Below are positions 1 to 7,031 of a DNA stretch of 7,513 nucleotides, one piece after another. This stretch comes from an uncultured Lachnospiraceae bacterium. Its GTDB lineage: Bacteria; Bacillota; Clostridia; Lachnospirales; Lachnospiraceae. Position 1 is the stretch's first letter. Each line of letters opens with the position of its first letter. The stretch spans positions 1-7,513 of the forward strand of contig CABUBX010000107.1 of assembly GCA_902489925.1 (NCBI GenBank), in the 5' to 3' direction. The notes under the pieces were generated by a model. The model was not told the origin of the DNA and did not search any database. It worked only from the letters and a program-made list of their open reading frames with translations. Made by a program: the position numbers and the translations under genes.

Positions 1-1557
1 ATAAGCCTGCTCTTTTGTAAAACCGAGCACCTCAAACATCTTCTCCTGTACGTCGTCCTGGAAGATACGGACACTGCCGCCGCCAAGCTCTGTACCATTT
101 AATACAATGTCATAAGCCTTTGCTCTGACACGGCCCGGTTCGCTGTCAAGATACTGTAAATCTTCTTCCATAGGCATCGTAAACGGATGGTGCATCGCTG
201 TAAATCTGCCTTCCTCCTCAGACCACTCAAGCAGCGGAAATTCTGTAACCCAAAGGAAATTATATTCATTTTTATTTAAAAGACCGAGCTGATTTGCAAG
301 CTCAACACGGAGTGCACCGAGGCTGTCATAAACAACCTTATTCTTATCTGCCGCAAACAGCAATAAGTCTCCGGCCTCACCGCCCATCTTTTCAACAAGC
401 GCCTTTGTTTCTTCTTCTGAGAGGAACTTTGTAAATGAAGACTTAAGTGAGCCATCTTCACCAATCGCAATATAGGCAAGACCTTTTGCGCCATAGTCCT
501 TGACGAAGGCTGTCAATGCGTCAATTTTCTTACGAGGCATATGTCCCTGTCCCTTTGCATTGATACCACGGACACTGCCACCGTTTTCAATCGCACCTGT
601 AAACACACCAAAGCCGCAATTTCTCACAACGTCTGTCACATCGCAAAGTTCCATGCCAAAACGTGTGTCAGGCTTATCTGAGCCGAATCTGTCCATTGCC
701 TCCTGCCATGTCATCCTCTGAATAGGCAGGGCAACATCCACATCTAAAATCTCTTTAAACACTCTTGCAATAAGACGCTCATTGACATCAAGCACATCAT
801 CCACATCGACAAAGGATAACTCCATATCCACCTGTGTAAATTCAGGCTGTCTGTCGGCACGCAAATCCTCATCGCGGAAGCACTTTGCAATCTGGAAATA
901 ACGGTCAAAGCCCGATACCATCAAAAGCTGCTTAAAAAGCTGCGGTGACTGCGGCAGTGCATAGAAATTTCCCGGATGAACACGGCTTGGCACAAGATAG
1001 TCTCTTGCACCTTCCGGCGTACTTTTCTGCAAGATAGGCGTCTCAATCTCAAGGAAGCCTTCTTCTGCAAGGAATTGACGAATCACCATAGCAATTTTGC
1101 TTCTGATAATAATATTGTTCTGTAAATCAGGACGTCTAAGGTCAAGATAGCGATATTTCAAGCGCAAATCTTCTTTTGTCTTGCTGTTTTCCTCAACAGG
1201 AAACGGCGGTGTCAGCGCTTCAGATAAAATTCTTAATTCTTCGGCACGGACTTCAATCTCACCTGTTGCCATGTTCTTATTTATACCGCCCTGTCTTAAC
1301 TCAACCGTACCGACAATGGCAACAACAAACTCACTTCTGAGTCTGCCTGCTTTTGCAAAGCATTCTTCCGAAACCTGTCCTTCCTCAAAAATAACCTGTA
1401 AAAGTCCTGAACGGTCTCTCAAATCGACAAATACAAGACTTCCTTTATTTCTGTTTTTCTGAACCCAGCCCATCACTGTAACCTTCTGACCTGCATTTGC
1501 AGCAGAAAGCTCACCGCAGCGGTGACTGCGTTTTAAACCTTTCATTGACTCTGCCAT
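1..1557 (-). CDS. aspS: Aspartyl-tRNA synthetase, 3' end cut off by the window edge
   Basis: Attaches aspartate to tRNA(Asp) using ATP, in the cytoplasm. The frame is open for 519 codons from the ATG at 1557 to the window edge with no stop. Bacterial AspRS is about 590 residues, so roughly 70 C-terminal residues, including class II motif 3, lie outside. Visible in order: N-terminal OB-fold anticodon-binding domain (about residues 1–110, with GWVQKNRNKGS at 30–40); the QSPQ flipping loop at 203–206; class II motif 2, FRDEDLRADRQPEF, at 227–240; the bacterial-type GAD insertion domain (about 285–420); and catalytic-core NGTELGGGSVRI at 487–498. AAGGAG lies 8 nt before the ATG, which supports this start over the in-frame ATG four codons later. 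It follows hisS by 36 bp with no hairpin between, so the two are probably cotranscribed. Residue 38 is Lys where discriminating bacterial enzymes usually have Leu. Identity is very sure. Confidence 0.97.
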   Translation of the reverse strand, partial: MAESMKGLKRSHRCGELSAANAGQKVTVMGWVQKNRNKGSLVFVDLRDRSGLLQVIFEEGQVSEECFAKAGRLRSEFVVAIVGTVELRQGGINKNMATGEIEVRAEELRILSEALTPPFPVEENSKTKEDLRLKYRYLDLRRPDLQNNIIIRSKIAMVIRQFLAEEGFLEIETPILQKSTPEGARDYLVPSRVHPGNFYALPQSPQLFKQLLMVSGFDRYFQIAKCFRDEDLRADRQPEFTQVDMELSFVDVDDVLDVNERLIARVFKEILDVDVALPIQRMTWQEAMDRFGSDKPDTRFGMELCDVTDVVRNCGFGVFTGAIENGGSVRGINAKGQGHMPRKKIDALTAFVKDYGAKGLAYIAIGEDGSLKSSFTKFLSEEETKALVEKMGGEAGDLLLFAADKNKVVYDSLGALRVELANQLGLLNKNEYNFLWVTEFPLLEWSEEEGRFTAMHHPFTMPMEEDLQYLDSEPGRVRAKAYDIVLNGTELGGGSVRIFQDDVQEKMFEVLGFTKEQAY

Positions 1558-1593
1558 AATACTGACTCCTTTATCTATATCCTTTGTAATTCA

Positions 1594-2841
1594 TTATGCT
1601 AAAAAATATGAAGAAAGCGCATCAAGACTAACCTCTGTCTGCTCACCGTTTTCCATATTTTTAAGGCGAACCTTATTTTCCTCCAACTCGTTGCTGCCAA
1701 TCATCACCGTATGCTTTGCGCCGATTTTGTTGGCATACTTCATCTGAGCCTTAGCACTTCTGTCCATATAATCTGTCTCGACAACAATCCCCTGTTTTCT
1801 CAAACCGTCAACAATTTTATAAGCTCTCGCTCTTGCTTCCTTTCCGAGAATACCGACATAAAGCTCAATCGCAGGCTCAGGCTCAAGCTCTACGCCTTCT
1901 TTATCGAGAAAATACAAAATACGCTCAATACCCATACCAAAGCCAACGGAAGCAATATCCTGCTTTTCGTCGATTTCGTGTACAAGATTATCATAACGGC
2001 CGCCGCCGCAAAGTGTGAAGCCTTCTGAGTTTACAAACTCAAATACTGTCTTTGTGTAATAATCAAGACCGCGCACAATGCCTGTGTCCACCTCGTATGG
2101 GATGCCCAATTCTTCAAGCAGCTGCTTTAATTCTTCAAAATGTTCGCGGCACTCGTCATCCAAATAATCAATAGTTCTCGGTGCATCCTTGACAATCTCT
2201 TTGCATGAAGGCACCTTACAGTCGATGACACGGAGAGGATTCTTTAACATACGCTCACGGCATGTCGGACAAAGCTTATCCTCATGCTGTTTTAAGTATG
2301 TCATCAGCGCTTCATTGTATGTCTTTCTGCAATTTTTACATCCGATACTGTTAATATGAAGCTTCGCGTCTCTAAGCCCCAGCCGGTGAATAAGCTCTGT
2401 GATAAGTGAAATCAGCTCAACCTCGGCAAGCGGACTTTTAGAGCCGACAAACTCGACGCCAAACTGGTGATGCTGGCGCAGACGTCCGCTCTGCGGCTGC
2501 TCATATCTGAAAGCCGGTGTCACATAAAACAATTTTTCAGGGCCTGACTGTGCATACATATTATTTTCAAGATAAGCGCGAATTGCACCTGCTGTGCCCT
2601 CCGGCTTTAATGTAATGCTTCTTCCGCCTTTGTCTTCAAAGGTATACATCTCTTTTTGTACAACGTCTGTTGTCTCACCGACACCACGCTGGAACAATAC
2701 AGTATGTTCAAAAACCGGTGTAATCACTTCCTTAATATGATAGGCTTTGCAAAGCTCTCTTGCCATCGCTTCAATCAATGTACGCTTGTGCATGTTTTCG
2801 CCGTACCAGTCCTGAGTACCTTTCGGTCTTTGTGTAATCAT
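1594..2841 (-). CDS. hisS: Histidyl-tRNA synthetase
   Basis: Charges tRNA(His) with histidine in the cytoplasm. At 415 residues it is full length for bacterial HisRS (about 420). Visible: N-terminal RPKGTQDW; motif 1 region about 40–60; motif 2, [20 protein letters not shown], at 111–130; the histidine-specific signature [12 protein letters not shown] at 257–268; GGGRYD at 279–284; motif 3, GFGMGIERI, at 300–308; and a C-terminal anticodon-binding domain about 325–415. The insertion between motif 2 and the histidine signature carries six cysteines (168, 171, 191, 194, 208, 213) in CxxC-like pairs, a pattern that may bind a metal; I recall similar cysteines in other Firmicute HisRS. GGGAG sits 8 nt before the ATG. 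It heads a hisS–aspS pair; the preceding gap holds a strong promoter and two alternative terminator-like hairpins, so expression may be set by attenuation. Confidence 0.98.
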   Translation of the reverse strand: MITQRPKGTQDWYGENMHKRTLIEAMARELCKAYHIKEVITPVFEHTVLFQRGVGETTDVVQKEMYTFEDKGGRSITLKPEGTAGAIRAYLENNMYAQSGPEKLFYVTPAFRYEQPQSGRLRQHHQFGVEFVGSKSPLAEVELISLITELIHRLGLRDAKLHINSIGCKNCRKTYNEALMTYLKQHEDKLCPTCRERMLKNPLRVIDCKVPSCKEIVKDAPRTIDYLDDECREHFEELKQLLEELGIPYEVDTGIVRGLDYYTKTVFEFVNSEGFTLCGGGRYDNLVHEIDEKQDIASVGFGMGIERILYFLDKEGVELEPEPAIELYVGILGKEARARAYKIVDGLRKQGIVVETDYMDRSAKAQMKYANKIGAKHTVMIGSNELEENKVRLKNMENGEQTEVSLDALSSYFLA

Positions 2842-2860
2842 AAGTTTATCTCCCTTTCTC

Positions 2861-2918
2861 TATAAAAATGCTGCCGCACAAAAGCTGCCGCGCAAATGCA
2901 GTGCCCCGTGCGGCAGCT
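2861..2918 (-). terminator. Alternative terminator/attenuator hairpins in the hisS leader
   Basis: Read on the minus strand, arm A (2918→2908, AGCTGCCGCAC) can pair with arm B (2893→2883, GCGCGGCAGCT; one A·C mismatch) or with arm C (2879→2870, GTGCGGCAGC; 10 bp perfect). B is followed by TTTTG and C by ATTTTTAT, so either pairing looks like an intrinsic terminator, and the two exclude each other. Only 28 nt separate the last arm from the hisS ATG, leaving no room for a promoter. The hairpins may simply end DUF5688 transcription, but they must also affect hisS–aspS. A further 6-nt complement to the A:B loop lies at 2938→2933. The inverted repeats are seen directly; the regulatory role is inferred. 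Confidence 0.75.
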
Positions 2919-2946
2919 CATTTAATTTTCGCCACTGCCTTTGTTT

Positions 2947-2975
2947 ATTCTATCAATTATTATATTGTTTGTCCA
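2947..2975 (-). promoter_or_regulatory. Near-consensus sigma-A-type promoter for hisS–aspS
   Basis: On the minus strand, TGGACA (2975→2970) and TAGAAT (2952→2947) are separated by exactly 17 bp; each hexamer matches the TTGACA/TATAAT consensus at 5 of 6 positions. The stop codon of the DUF5688 gene (2962–2960) falls inside the spacer. A start site near 2940 would give a leader of about 99 nt that contains both alternative hairpins. Not tested experimentally; the spacer and flanks are AT-rich, which raises the chance of a coincidental match. Confidence 0.6.
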
Positions 2976-3892
2976 GTAGAAATTGAAATTTCATCCCTGC
3001 CATATGTATACATGTAAACACAGTCTGACAATACCTCCTCCGGCCGCACCACCTCCTGATTTGCCGACACAACTATCCTCTGATAATTCACTGCCGATTT
3101 TCCGTCATCACGGGAAGGCACAAGCATCATCTCATGAATACTGCTCGGAAGCAAATAAAAGTCTGTGCCTCCCGAACAAAGATGTTCTGAAAATTCCTTT
3201 AAAACACCCGGATAAAATGCCGCTGTCGCCCCGTTTAGACGTAGGTTATTCGTCAGTATGTAAAGCGGCACATGCACCGAATCCCATCCAAGCGTTGTCT
3301 CACCCCGCTCAAGCATCTCCCCCAAGACATCCTCCGATGACTCAATCACCGGCGGAAACTTTGCCATCGTATTTCTCATGGCATGCTCGTACAGCGCCTC
3401 CTTTGTCACTGACCACTGTGACAGCAGACGGTCATCAATAAGCAGTGACGAGAGTCCTTCGCTTCCCTGAAAAAAGCGCACGCGAAACGTAAGCGCCAAA
3501 TCCAGCTTCTTCACATACGGGCAGGATGACAGCATCACTTTATTGCGCTCATAATTCACTGCACGGATAAAAATATCCTCCTTTACCGCCTCAAAGTCTT
3601 TTAAATGGCCAAAAGGTACTGTGTACGGCTGATAAAGGCCGGCAAAAAAATCTCCCGCAAGTTTTTCCATGATTGTGTCTATGTCAGTTCCTAATCTATA
3701 ACTTTCATAATACGGCCGGACAGGGATTGCCGGACTTAACGGGTAATCTTTTAAGTGAATCACAAGTGTATCTACTAAAACACCGTTATTTTTCATCTCA
3801 GAAACCATCTGAATACAATCTGTCTGTAAATTTTTAAGATACCCTTCAATATTGTCTTCTATGTATGCCGAAAATTGTGTATAATCCATCAT
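2960..3892 (-). CDS. DUF5688 family protein, function unknown
   Basis: A 310-residue protein that I recognise as DUF5688, a family of unknown function frequent in Lachnospiraceae, often in several copies per genome. Family-like blocks: an N-terminal helical part; RAVNYERNKVML at 110–121; DLALTFRV at 131–138; WSVTKEALYEHAMRNT at 160–175; YILTNNLRLNGATAAFYPGV at 211–230; FYLLPSSIHEMMLVP at 245–259; PEEVLSDCVYMY at 284–295. No signal peptide or membrane segment is apparent, so it is probably cytoplasmic. The order of the blocks agrees with members I recall, but no catalytic motif can be named. The start is one of two adjacent ATGs (3892 or 3889); AGGAG lies 12 nt before the first. It appears to be its own transcription unit, between the tcdA hairpin and the hisS leader, and interrupts a conserved housekeeping cluster. 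No function should be inferred from its neighbours. Confidence 0.8.
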   Translation of the reverse strand: MMDYTQFSAYIEDNIEGYLKNLQTDCIQMVSEMKNNGVLVDTLVIHLKDYPLSPAIPVRPYYESYRLGTDIDTIMEKLAGDFFAGLYQPYTVPFGHLKDFEAVKEDIFIRAVNYERNKVMLSSCPYVKKLDLALTFRVRFFQGSEGLSSLLIDDRLLSQWSVTKEALYEHAMRNTMAKFPPVIESSEDVLGEMLERGETTLGWDSVHVPLYILTNNLRLNGATAAFYPGVLKEFSEHLCSGGTDFYLLPSSIHEMMLVPSRDDGKSAVNYQRIVVSANQEVVRPEEVLSDCVYMYTYGRDEISISTGQTI

Positions 3893-4050
3893 AAACTTCC
3901 GCTTCTCCTTATTTTTATCATTTTACTGGGATTTTATTTAAGAATTCTTAATTTGATGCCTGCAATGAAAATGTCCTTAAACCTTTTCAGGCACGATTCT
4001 GACTCAGAAATTTTACGAAATGAAGAACAAGAACCGTTCTTATACTATAA

Positions 4051-4078
4051 ATTATACAGGACGATGATGAAAAATCAA
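4051..4078 (-). promoter_or_regulatory. Candidate promoter for the DUF5688 gene
   Basis: On the minus strand, TTGATT (4078→4073) and a perfect TATAAT (4056→4051) are 16 bp apart, about 160 bp before the DUF5688 start. The -35 element falls in the loop of the tcdA hairpin and the spacer contains its 3' arm, so terminator and promoter overlap. A 13-bp palindrome AAGAACGGTTCTT (4041→4029) lies just after the expected start point and could be an operator. The -10 is good and the -35 mediocre (4 of 6). The AT-rich gap holds other weaker -10-like strings, so this is a tentative call. Confidence 0.4.
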
Positions 4079-4090
4079 TCATCATCGTCC
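4059..4090 (-). terminator. Hairpin ending the relA–hemZ–tcdA operon
   Basis: A perfect 12-bp inverted repeat (GGACGATGATGA / TCATCATCGTCC) with an 8-nt loop starts 33 nt after the tcdA stop codon. The sequence after it on the minus strand is TGTATAATTTAT, only moderately T-rich, so termination may be partial or the hairpin may mainly protect the 3' end of the mRNA. The repeat is certain; its function as a terminator is likely but not proven. Confidence 0.6.
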
Positions 4091-4123
4091 TACAACTTTC
4101 GACATACCCCTATAATAAATTAC

Positions 4124-4885
4124 CTACTGTATACCGGCAAGGGTGCGCACAACCTCGCCGCCAATCATCAGTCCTGCCACCGATGGTACAAAGGAAATGC
4201 TTCCTGCCGTATATCTTTTAGGATTTTGCCCTCTTTGTGTGTCCTCGGCAACCCCTTTATCCAAAGCGCATCGCTCATCTGCGTCCTTATGATGTGAAAG
4301 CGGCTGCTCTTTTGAATATAAAACCTTTAATTTTTTTATACCGCGCGCCCGACATTCTTTTCGCATCACCTTTGCCAGAGGGCACATTGATGTTTTAGAA
4401 ATATCTGTAATCTCCAGCAGCTCAGGATGCAGCTTATTGCCGACACCCATACAGCTTATGACAGGAATCTCTCTTTCATAAGCATATTTTGCAATCAGAA
4501 GCTTTGCCGTCACTGTATCAATGGCATCCACAACATAGTCATACTGATTCCATTCAAAGCTGTCAATCGTCTGCTCACTGACAAATATTTTATATGTATT
4601 TACAGTAATTTCCCCGCAAATATCATGGATACGTTCCCGCATCACATCCACTTTCGGCCGTCCGACCGTTGATTTGAGCGCAATCACCTGACGGTTAATA
4701 TTACTTGCACATACACTGTCGTCGTCCACAATGTCAATTGTCCCGACACCGCATCTTGCCAACGCCTCAATCACATGACCGCCGACACCTCCGACGCCGA
4801 AAACAATGACTCTCGCCTTATAGAGCTTTTCCATCGCCTGTGCACCAAGCATCAGCTCTGTCCTTGCAAATTCTTCTCTCACCAA
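4124..4885 (-). CDS. tcdA: tRNA threonylcarbamoyladenosine dehydratase (ThiF/E1-like)
   Basis: Uses ATP to cyclise t6A at position 37 of ANN-decoding tRNAs to ct6A, which strengthens decoding. The 253-residue length fits TcdA (about 250–270). Visible: FARTELMLG at 6–14; nucleotide-binding GVGGVG at 30–35; the E1-like DDDSVCASNINRQ at 54–66; VVDAIDTVTAKL at 118–129; CMGVGNK at 145–151; SKTSMCPLAKVMRKECRARG at 163–182; and the C-terminal SISFVPSVAGLMIGGEVV at 229–246. There is no ATG start: an in-frame stop lies two codons upstream, so translation begins at TTG 4885 (6 nt after GAGG) or GTG 4882 (9 nt after). It lies 10 bp after hemZ, so it is last in the relA operon. In Bacillus subtilis the orthologue (yrvM) follows hisS–aspS; here it precedes hisS. 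No csdA/csdE sulfur-transfer partner is in view. A generic ThiF/MoeB E1-like enzyme is the alternative, but the motifs favour TcdA. Confidence 0.93.
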   Translation of the reverse strand: MVREEFARTELMLGAQAMEKLYKARVIVFGVGGVGGHVIEALARCGVGTIDIVDDDSVCASNINRQVIALKSTVGRPKVDVMRERIHDICGEITVNTYKIFVSEQTIDSFEWNQYDYVVDAIDTVTAKLLIAKYAYEREIPVISCMGVGNKLHPELLEITDISKTSMCPLAKVMRKECRARGIKKLKVLYSKEQPLSHHKDADERCALDKGVAEDTQRGQNPKRYTAGSISFVPSVAGLMIGGEVVRTLAGIQ

Positions 4886-4895
4886 TGACTACCTC

Positions 4896-6386
4896 TTAAA
4901 TCTTTCCGTAAGTTTCCCGATTGGCAACAAGACGCTCTATGCCGTCCTTGCGCCCAATCATCTCATCAATACGCTCAATATAATCCTTGACACTTTTTAC
5001 ATTTTCAATGCGCTCAATGCGGTTCTCGTCATGAATCACCATTTTGGTTGACGCCCCGGCACCGATTGCAAGAATACTTTGCTTCTCCTCCATAATAAGC
5101 ATATTATAAAGGCCTTCCTTGCCCGGCTTTGCATAGCCCACATTCTCAAGATTGCCTGCAATATTTTTCTGACGGTACATATAATACGGCGCCATCCCCA
5201 TGGAAGCAGCTGCCCTAAATCCTTCGGAAATCATCGCATTTGTCTCTGCTACACCGGTGCGCAGACGATATGTTTCTTCTTTATTAAGCGCTGCTGCACG
5301 CTTAATTGCCAGTGCATGTACAGTAAGGCTTTCCGGTTCAAGGCGGCGAATCGCCTCCGTCGTGCGGCAAAAATCTTCATATGTTTCCCCCGGAAGTCCC
5401 GCAATCAAATCCATATTAATATTATTAAAGCCGGCATCTCTTGCCATGGCATAGGCTTTGTAAACTTCGTCCACCGTGTGCCGGCGTCCGATGGCATCCA
5501 GCGTCTTTTGATTCATTGTCTGCGGATTAATTGAAATTCTGTCAATGCCGTGGGCCTTAATAACCTTTAACTTATCCGGTGTAATACTGTCCGGACGTCC
5601 GGCCTCAATCGTAATTTCTTTTGCCCTCTCAATATGAAAACACTGCTCAAGCTTTGTAAGCAGACCATCCATCTGCCGTGCCGTCAGCGAAGTCGGCGTG
5701 CCGCCGCCCATGTAAAAAGACAAAAGCTGCTTATCGGCAAAGCGCCCGGACATCACCTCAATTTCCCGAAACATGGCGCCAAGATAATCGTCCACCTGAT
5801 TTTTCCATACCTTCAGCGGATATGAAGAAAAGGAACAGTAGGCGCATATTGTAGGACAAAACGGAATGCCCGCGTATAAGCTGTAGCTGTGCTTATAATC
5901 AATATTTTCAAGAATTTTCTTTTCATTTCTCGCAACCTGCGTACAAAGCCGATACTTCTCATCGGATATCTTAAAGGTTTCCTTAAAATACGCATACAAG
6001 TCTTCCTCTGACATACCCTTCTCCAAAAACTCCATTGCCGTTTTTGTGGGGCGAATCCCCGTCAGTGTTCCCCATGGCAACGTATGTCCCTGAGACTCAC
6101 ACAGCAATTTGTAAACAAGTCTTTTAAGCTGGTCTCTTGACCATTTTTGCTCATCGCGCCCAGAGACTGTTCTTCCGGATGTCACAAGGGTGCCGTTTTC
6201 AAAAAACTCGCAGAAAATCTCTGTGCCAAACGGCGCCTCCTCTGTCACCTGTTCAAAGCATATATTCAAAAAATAATCCGTGGTTTTTACATCTGCCACG
6301 GATATTTTCTCACCCGGAAAAAAAGCCATCAAAAGCGCTCTCACATCATTTTCAAACTTTGGAATATTTATCTTTAACTGAATCAT
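4896..6386 (-). CDS. hemZ: Radical SAM coproporphyrinogen dehydrogenase family protein HemZ
   Basis: A 496-residue HemN/HemZ-type radical SAM protein. The N-terminal region of about 165 residues holds LPWGTLTGIRPTK (103–115), which is typical of HemZ rather than HemN or HemW. The radical SAM core follows: GIPFCPTICAYCSF at 173–186 gives the 4Fe-4S CX3CX2C cysteines C177, C181 and C184; FYMGGGTPTSL at 224–234 is the SAM-binding glycine stretch; then TIEAGRPDS (259–267), ISINPQTMN (284–292) and NMDLIAGLPGE (324–334). By family it would oxidatively decarboxylate coproporphyrinogen III in anaerobic heme synthesis, but the true substrate of clostridial HemZ is poorly established and some relatives act as heme chaperones. 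No other heme gene is visible. It lies 12 bp after the MBL hydrolase gene and 10 bp before tcdA. The ribosome binding site is weak (GGGG before the ATG), so it may rely on translational coupling. Confidence 0.93.
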   Translation of the reverse strand: MIQLKINIPKFENDVRALLMAFFPGEKISVADVKTTDYFLNICFEQVTEEAPFGTEIFCEFFENGTLVTSGRTVSGRDEQKWSRDQLKRLVYKLLCESQGHTLPWGTLTGIRPTKTAMEFLEKGMSEEDLYAYFKETFKISDEKYRLCTQVARNEKKILENIDYKHSYSLYAGIPFCPTICAYCSFSSYPLKVWKNQVDDYLGAMFREIEVMSGRFADKQLLSFYMGGGTPTSLTARQMDGLLTKLEQCFHIERAKEITIEAGRPDSITPDKLKVIKAHGIDRISINPQTMNQKTLDAIGRRHTVDEVYKAYAMARDAGFNNINMDLIAGLPGETYEDFCRTTEAIRRLEPESLTVHALAIKRAAALNKEETYRLRTGVAETNAMISEGFRAAASMGMAPYYMYRQKNIAGNLENVGYAKPGKEGLYNMLIMEEKQSILAIGAGASTKMVIHDENRIERIENVKSVKDYIERIDEMIGRKDGIERLVANRETYGKI

Positions 6387-6398
6387 CTTTTGCCCCGC

Positions 6399-7025
6399 TT
6401 ACAAAAATGGATTATACTTTTTCTCATAGCCGATAGTCGTTGACGGGCCGTGTCCCGGAAGTGCCTCCACATCCTCCGAAAGCACAAACAGTCTGTCCCT
6501 GATTGAGCGAATCAATGTGCCCATGCTGCCCGTCGGTAAGTCTGTCCTTCCGACAGAAGCCTGAAAAAGTGTATCTCCGCAAAGCAATTTATTAACCTGA
6601 GGCATAAAAAAGCATACGCCGCCCTTTGTATGTCCCGGCGTAAAAATCACTTCAAAGAGCATACCGCCAAAAACAAGCTCAGCCTTATCCTTAAAAACTT
6701 CATCCGGCACAACGCTGACTCTTGCCCCAATCATCTCGCAGCCGTTTAAATACGGTTCTTCCATAACCTCTTTTTCATCTTCGTGTACATAAGACTTGAT
6801 GCCGTAACGCTTTGTCACCTCCGGCACCGCCATCATATGGTCAAAATGACCGTGGGTTAAGAGGACAGCCACCGGTTTTATGCCATGACTGTCAATATAA
6901 CGGCACAATCTGTCCGCCTCACCCGCCGGGTCAACAATGACTGTCTCCTTTGTATCTTCATTTGTAATTAAATAACAATTCGTCTGTACCATACCAAGTA
7001 CAATAGAGTGGATTGAAATTTCCAT
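6399..7025 (-). CDS. MBL-fold metallo-hydrolase, glyoxalase II-like
   Basis: A small cytoplasmic metallo-beta-lactamase-fold hydrolase of 208 residues from the ATG at 7025. Numbered from the TTG three bases upstream, the metal-binding signature THGHFDH covers 58–64 (H59, H61, D63, H64), with further ligands H133 (TPGHTKGG), D152 (CGDTLF) and H193 (PGHGP). All ligands of the binuclear zinc-type site are present. Length and motifs resemble the short YcbL-like group of glyoxalase II relatives, which lack the long C-terminal substrate domain of GloB, so the actual thioester or other substrate cannot be named. GAGG lies 10 nt before the ATG and 7 nt before a possible TTG start at 7028; I chose ATG. 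It begins 6 bp after the relA stop. A hydrolase at this place, between relA and hemZ, is commonly seen in Clostridia. Confidence 0.93.
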   Translation of the reverse strand: MEISIHSIVLGMVQTNCYLITNEDTKETVIVDPAGEADRLCRYIDSHGIKPVAVLLTHGHFDHMMAVPEVTKRYGIKSYVHEDEKEVMEEPYLNGCEMIGARVSVVPDEVFKDKAELVFGGMLFEVIFTPGHTKGGVCFFMPQVNKLLCGDTLFQASVGRTDLPTGSMGTLIRSIRDRLFVLSEDVEALPGHGPSTTIGYEKKYNPFL

Positions 7026-7031
7026 CAAATA

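Noticed and set aside
1558..1593. Terminator or promoter between hisS and aspS
   Set aside because: The 36 bp hold only the aspS ribosome binding site; no inverted repeat or promoter pair seen.
2842..2959. T-box riboswitch before hisS
   Set aside because: The leader is only about 99 nt and I find no AGGGUGGNACCGCG-type T-box sequence or room for a specifier stem.
2983..3441. Plus-strand open frame of 152 codons
   Set aside because: Lies wholly antisense within the DUF5688 gene, has low-complexity Pro/Ser/His-rich content, resembles no family I know, and is best explained as a shadow frame.
3875..4297. Plus-strand open frame of 140 codons spanning the gap after tcdA, with a hydrophobic N-terminus
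   Set aside because: Its ends run into the antisense of two convincing genes, it reads straight through the tcdA hairpin, and no good ribosome binding site precedes it. The hydrophobic start comes from AT-rich intergenic DNA.
5079..5534. Plus-strand open frame of 151 codons
   Set aside because: Fully antisense within hemZ, whose motifs are intact; Cys/His/Ile-rich composition is typical of shadow frames.
6399..7028. TTG start at 7028 for the MBL hydrolase
   Set aside because: An ATG is the next codon with acceptable spacing to the ribosome binding site; the difference is one residue.
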